A stretch of 64,000 nt of DNA, from contig NZ_CP017076.1 in the NCBI RefSeq assembly GCF_001742225.1, positions 1,265,001-1,329,000 on the forward strand, read 5' to 3'. The position numbers and the translations under genes were made by a program. The notes under the pieces are model-generated. The model was given only the letters and a program-made list of their open reading frames with translations. It was not told the DNA's origin and searched no databases. This document shows positions 53,949-62,319 of this stretch, piece after piece (the stretch's first letter is position 1; each line of letters opens with the position of its first letter). Source of the stretch: Novosphingobium resinovorum (GTDB taxonomy: Bacteria > Pseudomonadota > Alphaproteobacteria > Sphingomonadales > Sphingomonadaceae).

Positions 53949-55157
53949 TCAGACCAGCGAGTTTTCGGCGGTCAGCCCAAGCTCGGGATGCGCGCCGTGG
54001 ATGATGGTTTCCATGATTCCGTAGCCGGTCCAGTCGCCCTCGGTCACCTTGATCGGGCAGTCGCGCAACTGGCGGATGCGCTCCAGCGTCTTGCGGTCGA
54101 GCGTGTCGTCGAACTTCTCGCCCTCGACCGTCAGCGGGCCGTGCCACGAACCGTGCTTGCGCCCGTCGAAGCCGAGGTAGAGGCCCGGGCCGAGGTGGAC
54201 GCCCGAGGTGCCCACCACTTCCACCTCGATGGTGTGCGATCCGCCCTGCAGCATGTCGAAGTGGAGGCGGCCGCCGAGCAGGCGCCGGGTGCGGTCGTCG
54301 AAGCGCAGTTCGGGGCGCACGCGGGCGATCTTCTCCTGCGTGCCGTCCGGGTTGTTGCGGTAGCCCGAGGAGTAGAAGATCCGCCCCTGCTTCGACTGGA
54401 AGTACATGTGATAGGCGACTTTCTCGCCGCTGGGCGAGACGAGCATGAACGGGCTCCAGATCAGCACGAACTCGCCCTGGCCGAACTTCACGTCGCCGAA
54501 GTCGGAGGTGGGGCGCACGTCGGCATTGTGCGCGCCCACGTCGAGGCGGGTGCCCCAGGAGTGGTCGCGGTACTGGGTCCATTCCTCGGGGTTGATCTCG
54601 ATGCGCTCGCCCTCGACCTCGATCCAGCCGGAGGGGGTGCCGATCTGGTGGTAGCGGATCACATCGGAGCCGATGCGGAAACCGTCCTTCTCGCGTTGCT
54701 TGTGGCGGTCCTCGAAGAACGGGGGCATTTCCGAGGTGAAGGTGATGTCGTAGGCGATCGGCTGCTGGTCGTTGGCGGCGCAGGCAAAGCGGACCTGGCG
54801 CAGCGGTTCGATGACCTCGTAGCTCAGCGGCCCGGCTTCGGTGACGAGCGGGTCGTCGCGCAATTCGCGGTTGGCGCGCACGGTCCACTGCTCGCTCCCG
54901 CGCGAGATCGCGGCCCAGCCGTCAAGCACGCCGCGGTTATGGTAGCGGCCGAGCCCGAAATCGACGCCCATGGTGCCGTCCTTGCGCACGATCGCGGTCC
55001 AGATCTTCTCGGTCCAGCTCTGTTCGGAGGTGCTGACGGAGGCGAACGTATCGACGATCTGGTGGTTGAGATGCTCGTCGAGCGCCGTGATCATGCCGAT
55101 GTCTTCCATCGCGTTGCGCACGTAGCGCACCGGCGTGTTCAGCAGTGTCGAATTCAT
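53949..55157 (-). CDS. DHSWG-motif lipocalin-like protein (AttH/CrtC-like hydratase fold candidate)
   Basis: 402-aa protein, cytosolic by sequence, with mainly beta character. It contains the motif RDHSWGTR near residue 200, found in the AttH/carotenoid-1,2-hydratase-like (CrtC) calycin superfamily and related DUFs. It also has YHMYFQSKQGRIFYSSGYR and a C-terminal YGIMETIIHGAHPE. CrtC adds water to an isoprenoid double bond to make a tertiary alcohol. Whether this protein is an enzyme is not known, and the assignment is by motif only. It starts one base after the EthD stop. The frame is open further upstream inside the EthD gene. Confidence 0.7.
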   Translation of the reverse strand: MNSTLLNTPVRYVRNAMEDIGMITALDEHLNHQIVDTFASVSTSEQSWTEKIWTAIVRKDGTMGVDFGLGRYHNRGVLDGWAAISRGSEQWTVRANRELRDDPLVTEAGPLSYEVIEPLRQVRFACAANDQQPIAYDITFTSEMPPFFEDRHKQREKDGFRIGSDVIRYHQIGTPSGWIEVEGERIEINPEEWTQYRDHSWGTRLDVGAHNADVRPTSDFGDVKFGQGEFVLIWSPFMLVSPSGEKVAYHMYFQSKQGRIFYSSGYRNNPDGTQEKIARVRPELRFDDRTRRLLGGRLHFDMLQGGSHTIEVEVVGTSGVHLGPGLYLGFDGRKHGSWHGPLTVEGEKFDDTLDRKTLERIRQLRDCPIKVTEGDWTGYGIMETIIHGAHPELGLTAENSLV

Positions 55158-55158
55158 T

Positions 55159-55491
55159 TCAGGCTCCCTCTTTGATGTCTTCTTCCGCCAGCGTGCCGAC
55201 CTGCAGGACGGGGGTGACGGTGGTGTAGTTGGGAAGGTCGGCGAACAGCGCCGCGCCGCATTGCGCCATGGCCTCGTCGAAGGCCGCGCGCGTGGCGAAC
55301 AGCATTTCCGAGACGGCCCAGTAAGCCGGAGACGTACCGTCGAGCGCGGCTCCGCCCAGCACCGTGCGCACGCTGTCCAGCCCGAACGGCGCCAGCAGAC
55401 GGTGCGCGAAAGGCGCGTGGCAGTGCCGGTAATAGTCACCGTCGAAACGGCTGCCAGCGTCGTTCGGATAGACCGCGAGAATGCGAATCAT
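55159..55491 (-). CDS. EthD-domain protein
   Basis: 110-aa ferredoxin-like (dimeric alpha/beta barrel) protein of the EthD family. The signature is in the first 30 residues: AVYPNDAGSRFDGDYYRHCH, then APFAHRLL. EthD was named from the Rhodococcus ETBE-degradation locus beside a P450. Family members accompany many catabolic clusters with an unclear accessory or isomerase role. First gene of a three-gene operon, 35 bases after a GntR-type operator. AAAGG lies before the ATG. Confidence 0.85.
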   Translation of the reverse strand: MIRILAVYPNDAGSRFDGDYYRHCHAPFAHRLLAPFGLDSVRTVLGGAALDGTSPAYWAVSEMLFATRAAFDEAMAQCGAALFADLPNYTTVTPVLQVGTLAEEDIKEGA

Positions 55492-55525
55492 CGCGCTTCG
55501 CCTTTCTGTTCCTGTCCCGCTGATC

Positions 55526-55545
55526 TGTTTAAATCGTCCGACGAT
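55526..55545. promoter_or_regulatory. GntR-type operator 3 (EthD operon)
   Basis: The perfect repeat ATCGTCCGACGAT at 55533-55545, extended by AA/TT to AAATCGTCCGACGATTT (55531-55547). On the minus strand, one base from the core, is TAAACA (55531-55526) followed by G. This aligns with TTGACAG beside operators 1 and 4, in the direction of the EthD operon. Confidence 0.75.
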
Positions 55546-55578
55546 TTAGTCTATAGAAAATCGTGCCTGCTTTTCGCT

Positions 55579-55691
55579 GTCCCTGACTTGATCCGGGACC
55601 GGTAGCTGTCTTCGGGCAAGCGCCATCGCGCCGGGCGCCTCGGCGTCAGGTGGGTTGGTCACCGCCAGCGGTCCCGGATCAGGTCCGGGAC
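55579..55691. repeat. Inverted intergenic repeat between the EthD operon and gntR
   Basis: TGATCCGGGACCG at about 55589-55601 and its mirror CGGTCCCGGATCA at 55669-55681 flank a 67-base centre. The right copy continues into a palindrome (GTCCCGGATCAGGTCCGGGAC). It lies after the gntR stop and may end that transcript. Confidence 0.6.
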
Positions 55692-55716
55692 TACGGGGTT
55701 TCGGTGTGTTAGCTGC

Positions 55717-56442
55717 TCAGGACGCGAAGCTGGCGAAGGCCGCTGCGGGCAGTTCCTCGATCGTGCTGCGCGTGCCGGCGAAGTGGCGCTGGACGGCGCG
55801 GTCGGCGGCGCCGACGGCGTTCTCCGCGACGGCCTTGGCGATTTTGCTGTAGCCCGAGGCATGGCGCACGCGCTGCTTTTCCGACTGGATCGATTCGATC
55901 TGGGCGCGGAACAGGTCGGTGCGGGTGAGCGGCATCGCGCGCTCAAGCTCTCCGTTGCCGCCGATCGCGACGAGCACCGAATAGAACTGGCGGCGCTGCT
56001 CCAGATAAAGCGCGCGGTTGTGGTTTCGGTTGGCCTCGTCGATGGCGTTGGCGGCCTCGACGATCTGGCGGCGCTTCTCGTCGGTGTCGCAATGCTCGGC
56101 CGCGAGTCGCGCGGCGAGGCAGGCGAGCGGCTCCAGCGTCTGCAGCAGATCGAGCACCGCCTTGCGGTCCAGCGTGGCGATGTAGGCGCCGCGATAGCGG
56201 TTGAGCGTGACGATGCCGTCCGCCGCAAGATGCTTGAGCGCTTCGCGCAGCGAGCCCCGGCTGATCCCCAGCCGCTGCGTCAGGTCAGGTTCGACGAGGT
56301 GCTGGCCAGGCACGAACACGCCCGCGCGGATGCCCCGGATTATGGCTTCGGAGACTTTGTCGGCCGCGCTTCCGGCGTCGACCTTGATGGCCTCCGCATC
56401 GAGGGTGGTTTCGTCTGCCATGTCCTTCAACCGCGTAGCCAT
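55717..56442 (-). CDS. GntR-family regulator, FadR/FCD subfamily
   Basis: 241-aa regulator. The N-terminal winged helix spans about residues 27-90 (VSEAIIRGIRAGVFVPGQHL, LTQRLGISRGSLREALKHLA). The C-terminal FCD ligand-binding domain is helical (LLQTLEPLACLAARLAAEH onward). FCD regulators usually sense carboxylic acids or related metabolites. ATG 56442 has AGGAC before it; a GTG at 56454 is an alternative. It is divergent from a receptor gene, with operator 4 between them. It is the only GntR gene in the window and therefore the best candidate for binding all five ATCGT-N3-ACGAT sites. Confidence 0.92.
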   Translation of the reverse strand: MATRLKDMADETTLDAEAIKVDAGSAADKVSEAIIRGIRAGVFVPGQHLVEPDLTQRLGISRGSLREALKHLAADGIVTLNRYRGAYIATLDRKAVLDLLQTLEPLACLAARLAAEHCDTDEKRRQIVEAANAIDEANRNHNRALYLEQRRQFYSVLVAIGGNGELERAMPLTRTDLFRAQIESIQSEKQRVRHASGYSKIAKAVAENAVGAADRAVQRHFAGTRSTIEELPAAAFASFAS

Positions 56443-56553
56443 TGTCCTGCTCACTCGTGCCGCCGGGTCTCTCCCGGACTTCCAATCCGTACTGCTCTAC
56501 AAGCGTTTCGTCCATCATCAATACAAAATGATCGATCGGTCTCATATCACGAA

Positions 56554-56573
56554 ATCGTCGAACGATATTGACA
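56554..56573. promoter_or_regulatory. GntR-type operator 4 (gntR/receptor)
   Basis: ATCGTCGAACGAT at 56554-56566, followed after one base by TTGACA (56568-56573), facing the receptor gene. The run ACGATATTGACAG is identical to that at operator 1. It sits 111 bases before the gntR start on the other side, which allows autoregulation. Confidence 0.75.
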
Positions 56574-56666
56574 GATGGTGTGAGGGCGGCAATACCTCCA
56601 ATCCACGACGGACGGCAGGGAAGCAAATTCCCGCGCCTCGTGGCTCCAAGGAGGGAGGAAACTGAA

Positions 56667-59057
56667 ATGGCGACAGGCAATCCAATTACAGTTGGGCGAA
56701 TCGCAGTTGGGCGGATGTTGCTGGGGGCAGTATCGCTCACGGTCCTGGCCAGCGCGGATGCGGCATGGGCGCAGGATGCGGCCAGCACTGCAAGCACCCC
56801 GAATGCCCCGAGCGCATCGGCGAACGAGATCATCGTGACCGCGAACAAGCGCGAGCAGTCGATCAACGACGTCGGGCTTTCCATCACCGCGCAGTCGGGC
56901 GAGGCGCTGATGGAGCGCGGGATCAGCTCGCCCACCGACCTCGGCAAAATCGTGCCGGGCCTGACGGTCCAGCCCTCGCCGTTCAACACCCCGGTCTATA
57001 CCCTGCGCGGCATCGGATTCTACGAGACGACGCTGTCCGCTTCGCCGACCGTCGCGGTCTATACCGACGAAGTGGCGTTGCCGTTCAGCGCCACCACGCG
57101 CGGCGCCGCGTTCGACATCCAGCGCGTCGAGGTGCTGAAAGGTCCGCAGGGCACGCTGTTCGGCCAGAACACCACCGGCGGTGCGATCAACTACGTGGTC
57201 AACAAGCCGACCGAAGTGTTCGATGCCGGTCTTGATCTCAGCTACGGCCGCTTCAACGAGATCGACACCACCGCCTTCATCAGCGGCCCGATCACCGACG
57301 GCGTCAAGGCGCGCCTCGCGGTGCGCGGCGTTCATAGCGACGACTGGCAGTACAGCTACACCCGCGACGACAGTCTCGGCCGCAAGCGCCAGCTGCAGGG
57401 CCGCTTCCAGTTGGCGATCGAGCCGACCAGCAACTTCCGCCTGCTGCTCAATGCCAATGGCTGGATCGACAAGGGCGATACCCAGGCCGCGCAGCTGGTC
57501 GAGGATACTTGCGCGGAATCCACCGCAGGCACCTGCGGCAGCCCGCAGGCCGCGGCATTCCGCGACTATCCGCGCGCGCCGGACAAGGCCCGCGCGGCCG
57601 ACTGGGGCTACGGCATCTTCGGCCGCCGTCCCAAGCGCGACGACCGCTTCTGGCAACTCAGCGCCCGCGCCGACCTCGACCTGAACGAGAACCTGACGCT
57701 GACTTCGGTGACCGCCTATTCCGATTACAAGACGGATTCGGTGCAGGACTTCGACGGCGCCACGATGTTCTCGGTGGACACCAACACCACCGGCTTCATC
57801 AAGGACTTCGCGCAGGAACTGCGCCTGTCCGGCAAGTATGGTGCGCTCAACGTCATCGTCGGCGGCAATTACAACCGTTCGCGCACGTTCGATCGCCTGT
57901 TCTACAACTTCAGCGAAGGCCCATCGGCCAACCCGCTCTACATGATCCCCGGCGCGCCGCATGGTGAGCTGACGTTCAACTACTCACGCCAGAACGTGAA
58001 GTCCTACGCCGCCTTCGGTAACGTGGAGTTCGAACTGTCCCCGCAGCTCACCCTGATCGGCGGCGCGCGCTACACCAACACCAAGCGCAGCTTCGAGGGC
58101 TGCACCAACGACTTCGGTGGCGGCACGGCGACATGGTGGAACGCGATCTTCGGCACCAATGTCCAGCCCGGCGGCTGCCTGACCTTCACGCCGACGTTCC
58201 CGGTGATCTTCGATCCGGCCGACTTCGACCAGCTCAACGAAGACAACATCTCGTGGAACGCGGGCGTCAACTACAAGACCGACAGCGACATGCTGCTCTA
58301 TGCCCGTGTCAGCCGGGGCTACAAGTCGGGCAGCTTCCCGACCGCCTCGGTCGCCAGCTACAGCGGTTATACCCCGGTCAAGCAGGAGTCCGTCACCGCC
58401 TATGAAGCGGGCGTGAAGGCCCCGTTCGGCAACGGTTTGGCCGAAATTTCCGCCGCTGCGTTCTACTATGACTACAAGGACAAGCAGCTGCGCGGCCGCA
58501 AGCCCGATCCGGTGTTCGGCACCCTCGACGGGCTGGTGCAGATCCCCAAGAGCCGCGTCTACGGCTTCGAGACGCAGATCGACGTGCGCCCCACCGACGG
58601 CCTGCGCATCTCCGCCGGCATGACCTACATCGACACCAAGATCACCGAGTTCACCGGCTACGACGCGCTGGGCGAACTGCACGATTTTGCGGGTCAGAAG
58701 TTCCCTTATGCCCCGGCGATCACCGCGATCGGCGATGCGCAGTACGACTGGGCGGTGGGCAGCGCCAACGCCTATATCGGAGCTTCGGTCACTTACAACA
58801 GCCAGACCAGCAGCGCGCTGGCGAACAGCAACACGCAGTACGTCGATCGCGACAGCCGCTTCCAGATCAAGGAATACGCGCTGCTCGACCTGCGGGCGGG
58901 TGTGAAGCTGCACGACGACAAGATCCGCATCGGTGCCTGGGTGCGCAACGTGACCAACACGTTCTACTGGACCAACATCCAGGACAACCTCGCCTCGATC
59001 TCGCGCTTCACCGGCATGCCGCGCACTTACGGCATCCAGCTCGGCTGGCGCTACTGA
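56667..59057 (+). CDS. TonB-dependent outer-membrane receptor of the GntR cluster
   Basis: 796-aa receptor. Signal peptide ends near AAWAQ, then the plug NEIIVTANKREQSINDVGLS, YTLRGIGFYE and VEVLKGPQGTLFGQNTTGGA, and a barrel ending in YGIQLGWRY with terminal aromatic residue. The start ATG 56667 has AAGGAGGGAGG before it; the frame is open 99 bases further upstream. It is related in plan to the receptor at 2781, both with IIVTAxKR/QR plugs of catabolic type. It is controlled by operator 4 and likely imports the substrate of the GntR-controlled pathway. A terminator follows. Confidence 0.93.
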   Translation: MATGNPITVGRIAVGRMLLGAVSLTVLASADAAWAQDAASTASTPNAPSASANEIIVTANKREQSINDVGLSITAQSGEALMERGISSPTDLGKIVPGLTVQPSPFNTPVYTLRGIGFYETTLSASPTVAVYTDEVALPFSATTRGAAFDIQRVEVLKGPQGTLFGQNTTGGAINYVVNKPTEVFDAGLDLSYGRFNEIDTTAFISGPITDGVKARLAVRGVHSDDWQYSYTRDDSLGRKRQLQGRFQLAIEPTSNFRLLLNANGWIDKGDTQAAQLVEDTCAESTAGTCGSPQAAAFRDYPRAPDKARAADWGYGIFGRRPKRDDRFWQLSARADLDLNENLTLTSVTAYSDYKTDSVQDFDGATMFSVDTNTTGFIKDFAQELRLSGKYGALNVIVGGNYNRSRTFDRLFYNFSEGPSANPLYMIPGAPHGELTFNYSRQNVKSYAAFGNVEFELSPQLTLIGGARYTNTKRSFEGCTNDFGGGTATWWNAIFGTNVQPGGCLTFTPTFPVIFDPADFDQLNEDNISWNAGVNYKTDSDMLLYARVSRGYKSGSFPTASVASYSGYTPVKQESVTAYEAGVKAPFGNGLAEISAAAFYYDYKDKQLRGRKPDPVFGTLDGLVQIPKSRVYGFETQIDVRPTDGLRISAGMTYIDTKITEFTGYDALGELHDFAGQKFPYAPAITAIGDAQYDWAVGSANAYIGASVTYNSQTSSALANSNTQYVDRDSRFQIKEYALLDLRAGVKLHDDKIRIGAWVRNVTNTFYWTNIQDNLASISRFTGMPRTYGIQLGWRY

Positions 59058-59068
59058 CCTCTCCGTTG

Positions 59069-59105
59069 CCCCGCGGCCCTTGCTTCAGGGCCGCGGGGTC
59101 TTTTT
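59069..59105 (+). terminator. Terminator after the receptor gene
   Basis: A 12-bp stem, CCCCGCGGCCCT (59069-59080) and AGGGCCGCGGGG (59087-59098), with a 6-base loop, followed by TCTTTTT. It separates the receptor from the dehydratase-like operon, which has its own operator. Confidence 0.9.
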
Positions 59106-59116
59106 GGATAGGCAAG

Positions 59117-59136
59117 ATCGTATTACGATAACGACA
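59117..59136. promoter_or_regulatory. GntR-type operator 5 (dehydratase-like operon)
   Basis: ATCGTATTACGAT at 59117-59129, with perfect 6-base arms. One base on is ACGACAG (59131-59137), which aligns with TTGACAG beside operators 1 and 4. It lies between the receptor terminator and the dehydratase-like gene. The centre differs from the other copies, which shows that the ATCGT/ACGAT arms are the conserved part. Confidence 0.7.
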
Positions 59137-59195
59137 GGCGATTCGTCGCAAATCCGGCAACCGGATCGAACGAGACGCCGCAATGGAGAGCACCG

Positions 59196-61106
59196 ATGGC
59201 CACGCAGCCCTACGAGCAGCCGCATGTCGCCAGCCCGACGCCCATCGTGGCGCGGATCCCGCTGATCCCGCCGCGTGACCGCGCGCACGGCCCGTTGACG
59301 GCGCGGCGGCTGCGGCGCTTCTATCTTGGCCTTGCGGTGGTCTTCGCGCTGGCGGTAATGCCAGTGGTGCTGCGCATGAGCGCGCAGTGGAAGGCCTTCG
59401 GGCTGGGGCTGATCTTCCCCGGCGGCGGGTTCCTCTATGCGGGCGGGGTGGTCGGCGTGCTGGGCGCGCTGGCCTCGATCGCGGCCTTCGCGGTGATCCT
59501 GTTCATCTGGTGGGCGCGCGGCCCGATCATCGCGCCGCCCGGCGTGCTGATCGGCACCGCGCTGCTCTCCGCCGCGTGGATCGAGGGGCGGGGCGGCGTC
59601 GCCTTCGTCGAATATGCGCTCCCCGTTGGCGTGCTGGCGGCGTTCTGCGTCATGGCGCTGAGACGCCGCACGCACTTCGCTCGCCAGCAGGCGCGGGGCG
59701 AGGAACTCAACCGGGTTCTCGCAAAGGCCGAGCCGATCCTGCGCGAAACCCCGGTGGAGGCCGGGCCCGAGATGCCCGAGGGCCAGATCGGCGAGTACCG
59801 CCGCATGCTCGACCTCGCGCTGCAGCCGGTGGACAGCTGGACCGGCTTCTCGACGGGCGACACCTGGCAGGACGGCGCGCTGCGCTACCAGATCTGCACG
59901 ATGTCGTGGAACCTCGCCTTCGGGCAGTACACGCAGCTTCCGGCGTTCCACGGCTACCTGAGCACCGCGCAGGAAAACCTGATCCGCAAGCACGTGGACC
60001 GCAAGACGTGGAACTACTGGTTCTGGGAAAGCCTGTGGGGCAACCTGAAGCTGGAGAAGAACCCGGTCGCCACTGACAACATCATGCTGTCGGGTTTCAT
60101 GGGCGTCTCGCTCGGCCTGTTCGAGACGGCCAGCGGCACCTCGCCCTTCGCGGGCAAGGACGCGCTGACCTTCCGCTGGGACGAGAAGACCGCGTTCCCC
60201 TACAGCCACGAAACGCTGATGGACGAAGTGGTGAAGAACTTCCGCCGCTACGACATCGGCTGGTTCCCGTGCGAGCCGCGCTGGATCTATTCGATGTGCA
60301 ACCTCGTGGGCCGCACCGCGCTGGCACTGCACGATGCGCGCCACGGCACCGACATGATCGGCAAGGTCGGCGACCGCTTCGAGCAGACGATGGAGCAGGA
60401 AATGATGATGGCCGACGGGCGGGTGAAGGTCTGCACCTCGTCGCCCTTCGGCTTCACCGTGCCCAGCCTCTCGGGCCTGTTCGGCGAGACATGGGGTATC
60501 CGCTTCCTCACCCCCCACGCGCCCGATCAGGCGGAGCGGCTGTGGCAGGTGCTCAAGCAGGACTTCATCGCCCGGCGCCCTGACGGCACGCTCGATTTCA
60601 AGCTGCTGCCACTGGGCTGGGACACGCGCAAGCCCGCCAACTTCTCGTTCGCGCAGTGGCCCGAACTGAACCCGCTGACGATGGTGCTGTGGGCCGCGCT
60701 GGAGATGGGCGACGAGGAGATCATCTGCGCCACCCGCGAGAGCATCGACGCGCAGTACAACCCCGGCATGGCCGACGCACTGACCTGGACCCGCCGCAAC
60801 ACCGTACGCGACATGGTCAACAAGGGCCTACCCGAAGCGTGGAAGACCGGCCCGCTGCTGGCCGAGGCGCGCTATCCCGAAACGATCGTCACCCGTGCGG
60901 TCAGCGACGGGCGCGACCTGTCGCTGGTGCTGCGGGCAGGGCAGGGCCCGGCGCGCGTCGATCTCGGCTTCGCGCGGCTGGCGCCGGGCGCGCGCTACCG
61001 CGTGGTGCAGACCGGGCAGGAACTGCAGGCCGGTCCGGACGGCAAGGCGGCGCTGGCGTTCGACCTCGACATGCGCAGCGAACTGCATCTGGTTCCGGTA
61101 AGCTGA
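59196..61106 (+). CDS. Linalool dehydratase/isomerase-like protein with N-terminal membrane domain
   Basis: 636-aa protein. Residues about 40-155 hold four hydrophobic segments. Residues about 195-500 resemble linalool dehydratase/isomerase (Ldi) of Castellaniella: DNIMLSGFMGVSLGLFETA (294-312) corresponds to ENIMYKGHLNLMYGLYQLV, and PCEPRWIYSMCN corresponds to VCEPDNYFVQCN. The two active-site cysteines are conserved at the same 9-residue spacing (C359, C368). The His of NIMYKGH is Phe301 here, so chemistry may differ. HDARHGTD matches YDRLHGTD. Ldi interconverts linalool, myrcene and geraniol; the reaction here is unknown. Comparison is from memory of the family. First gene after operator 5. 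Confidence 0.8.
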   Translation: MATQPYEQPHVASPTPIVARIPLIPPRDRAHGPLTARRLRRFYLGLAVVFALAVMPVVLRMSAQWKAFGLGLIFPGGGFLYAGGVVGVLGALASIAAFAVILFIWWARGPIIAPPGVLIGTALLSAAWIEGRGGVAFVEYALPVGVLAAFCVMALRRRTHFARQQARGEELNRVLAKAEPILRETPVEAGPEMPEGQIGEYRRMLDLALQPVDSWTGFSTGDTWQDGALRYQICTMSWNLAFGQYTQLPAFHGYLSTAQENLIRKHVDRKTWNYWFWESLWGNLKLEKNPVATDNIMLSGFMGVSLGLFETASGTSPFAGKDALTFRWDEKTAFPYSHETLMDEVVKNFRRYDIGWFPCEPRWIYSMCNLVGRTALALHDARHGTDMIGKVGDRFEQTMEQEMMMADGRVKVCTSSPFGFTVPSLSGLFGETWGIRFLTPHAPDQAERLWQVLKQDFIARRPDGTLDFKLLPLGWDTRKPANFSFAQWPELNPLTMVLWAALEMGDEEIICATRESIDAQYNPGMADALTWTRRNTVRDMVNKGLPEAWKTGPLLAEARYPETIVTRAVSDGRDLSLVLRAGQGPARVDLGFARLAPGARYRVVQTGQELQAGPDGKAALAFDLDMRSELHLVPVS

Positions 61107-61112
61107 CGCGCC

Positions 61113-61505
61113 ATGTCCTGCTGCATCCTCGCCGCCTTGCTGATCGCCCATATCATGGCGGTGCTGCGGCGCTGGGCGGTGTTCCTAGGGCTGGTCCCGC
61201 CCCGCGAGTACGACGATGCCGACACGCTGCCCAGCCGGATGCGGGCGTGGTCGGCAAGGCCCAAGGTGCGGGCGACATTGGGCGCGCTCGTGGCGGTGGA
61301 GCTTCTGGCGGGCGGCACCTGGGTCTACGCGGAGCACGGCACGCACCTCTATCGCCTCGGCGACCAGGCCTACTCGGCGATCCGCGGAGAGCGGGTCATC
61401 TATAGCGAGGACTGCGGCAAGCCCGGAGAGCGCTATGCCTTGCGCATGGTGATCGACGAAAGCGGCAGGGTAATCCGGAACGAGCGGGTGTCGGCGCAGT
61501 CATGA
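61113..61505 (+). CDS. Small membrane-anchored hypothetical protein
   Basis: 130-aa protein of unknown function. It has an N-terminal hydrophobic helix (ILAALLIAHIMAVLRRWAVF), a second one near residue 60 (ATLGALVAVELLAGGTWVY), and a short soluble tail with two Cys in the interval SEDCGKPGERY. It lies 6 bases after the dehydratase-like gene and overlaps the SDR start, so it belongs to that operon. It may be a membrane partner of the dehydratase-like protein. No family is recognised. Confidence 0.75.
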   Translation: MSCCILAALLIAHIMAVLRRWAVFLGLVPPREYDDADTLPSRMRAWSARPKVRATLGALVAVELLAGGTWVYAEHGTHLYRLGDQAYSAIRGERVIYSEDCGKPGERYALRMVIDESGRVIRNERVSAQS

Positions 61506-62257
61506 CCGGGGAATTCGCTGGCCGCGTGGCCATCGTCACCGGCGCTTCGCGCGGGATCGGCGCGGTGCTGGCCGAGGCGCTCGCCGCACGCGGCGGCGAC
61601 GTGGTGCTGGTGGCGCGCGACGAGGCACGGCTGGAGGACGTCGCCCGCCGCATCGCCGCAGCGCATGGCGTGAACGTCCGGGTCGTCGCGGGCGATGCCG
61701 CCGACGCGCAAGTCGCGGCGCGGGCCGTCGCGGCGGCGATCGAACTGGGTGGGCTCGACCTGCTGGCCAACGTCGCGGGCTGGTATCCGACCGCACTGGT
61801 GGAGGACACCGGGGACGAGGACTACGCCCGCACCCTTGCCAGCAATCTCGGCGCGACATTCGCGATGTGCCGCGCGGCGCTGCCCGAACTGCGGGCGCGG
61901 GGCGGCGCGATCGTCAACATGTCGTCCACCGCCGCGCGCTTTCCCACCCCGGGGCTGGCCCTCTACGGCGCGTCTAAATGCGCGATCGAGGGGCTGACCC
62001 GCGCGATGGCGGTGGAGGCCGCGCCGCTGGTGCGCGTCAATGCGGTCTCGGCCGGGCCGACGATGACGGAAACGGTGAAGGCGCTGATGGCAACCGACAA
62101 GACCGGCGCGGTGGCCGCCGTCACCTCGGCCCTGCCGCTGGGCCGCCTCGCGAAACCTGAGGAAATCGCCGAAGTATTCCTGTTTCTGGCCTCCGCGCGA
62201 TCCTCGGTGATCACCGGGCAGGTCATCCACGCGAATTGCGGTGGCCATATGGCGTGA
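61502..62257 (+). CDS. Short-chain dehydrogenase/reductase of the GntR cluster
   Basis: 251-aa classical SDR with TGASRGIG (residues about 14-21), NVAG in place of NNAG, catalytic Ser in VNMSSTAARF and YGASK. The ATG overlaps the previous stop (ATGA). The C-terminus ends in HANCGGHMA. In context it could oxidise the alcohol released by the dehydratase/isomerase-like enzyme, comparable to geraniol oxidation after Ldi. Substrate and direction are unknown. Confidence 0.91.
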   Translation: MTGEFAGRVAIVTGASRGIGAVLAEALAARGGDVVLVARDEARLEDVARRIAAAHGVNVRVVAGDAADAQVAARAVAAAIELGGLDLLANVAGWYPTALVEDTGDEDYARTLASNLGATFAMCRAALPELRARGGAIVNMSSTAARFPTPGLALYGASKCAIEGLTRAMAVEAAPLVRVNAVSAGPTMTETVKALMATDKTGAVAAVTSALPLGRLAKPEEIAEVFLFLASARSSVITGQVIHANCGGHMA

Positions 62258-62319
62258 ATGTGGTTCCAATTCTCGGTGGGATGCACCAAAAAGTAACCAT
62301 GCCGTCCTAGCTTCCGGCC

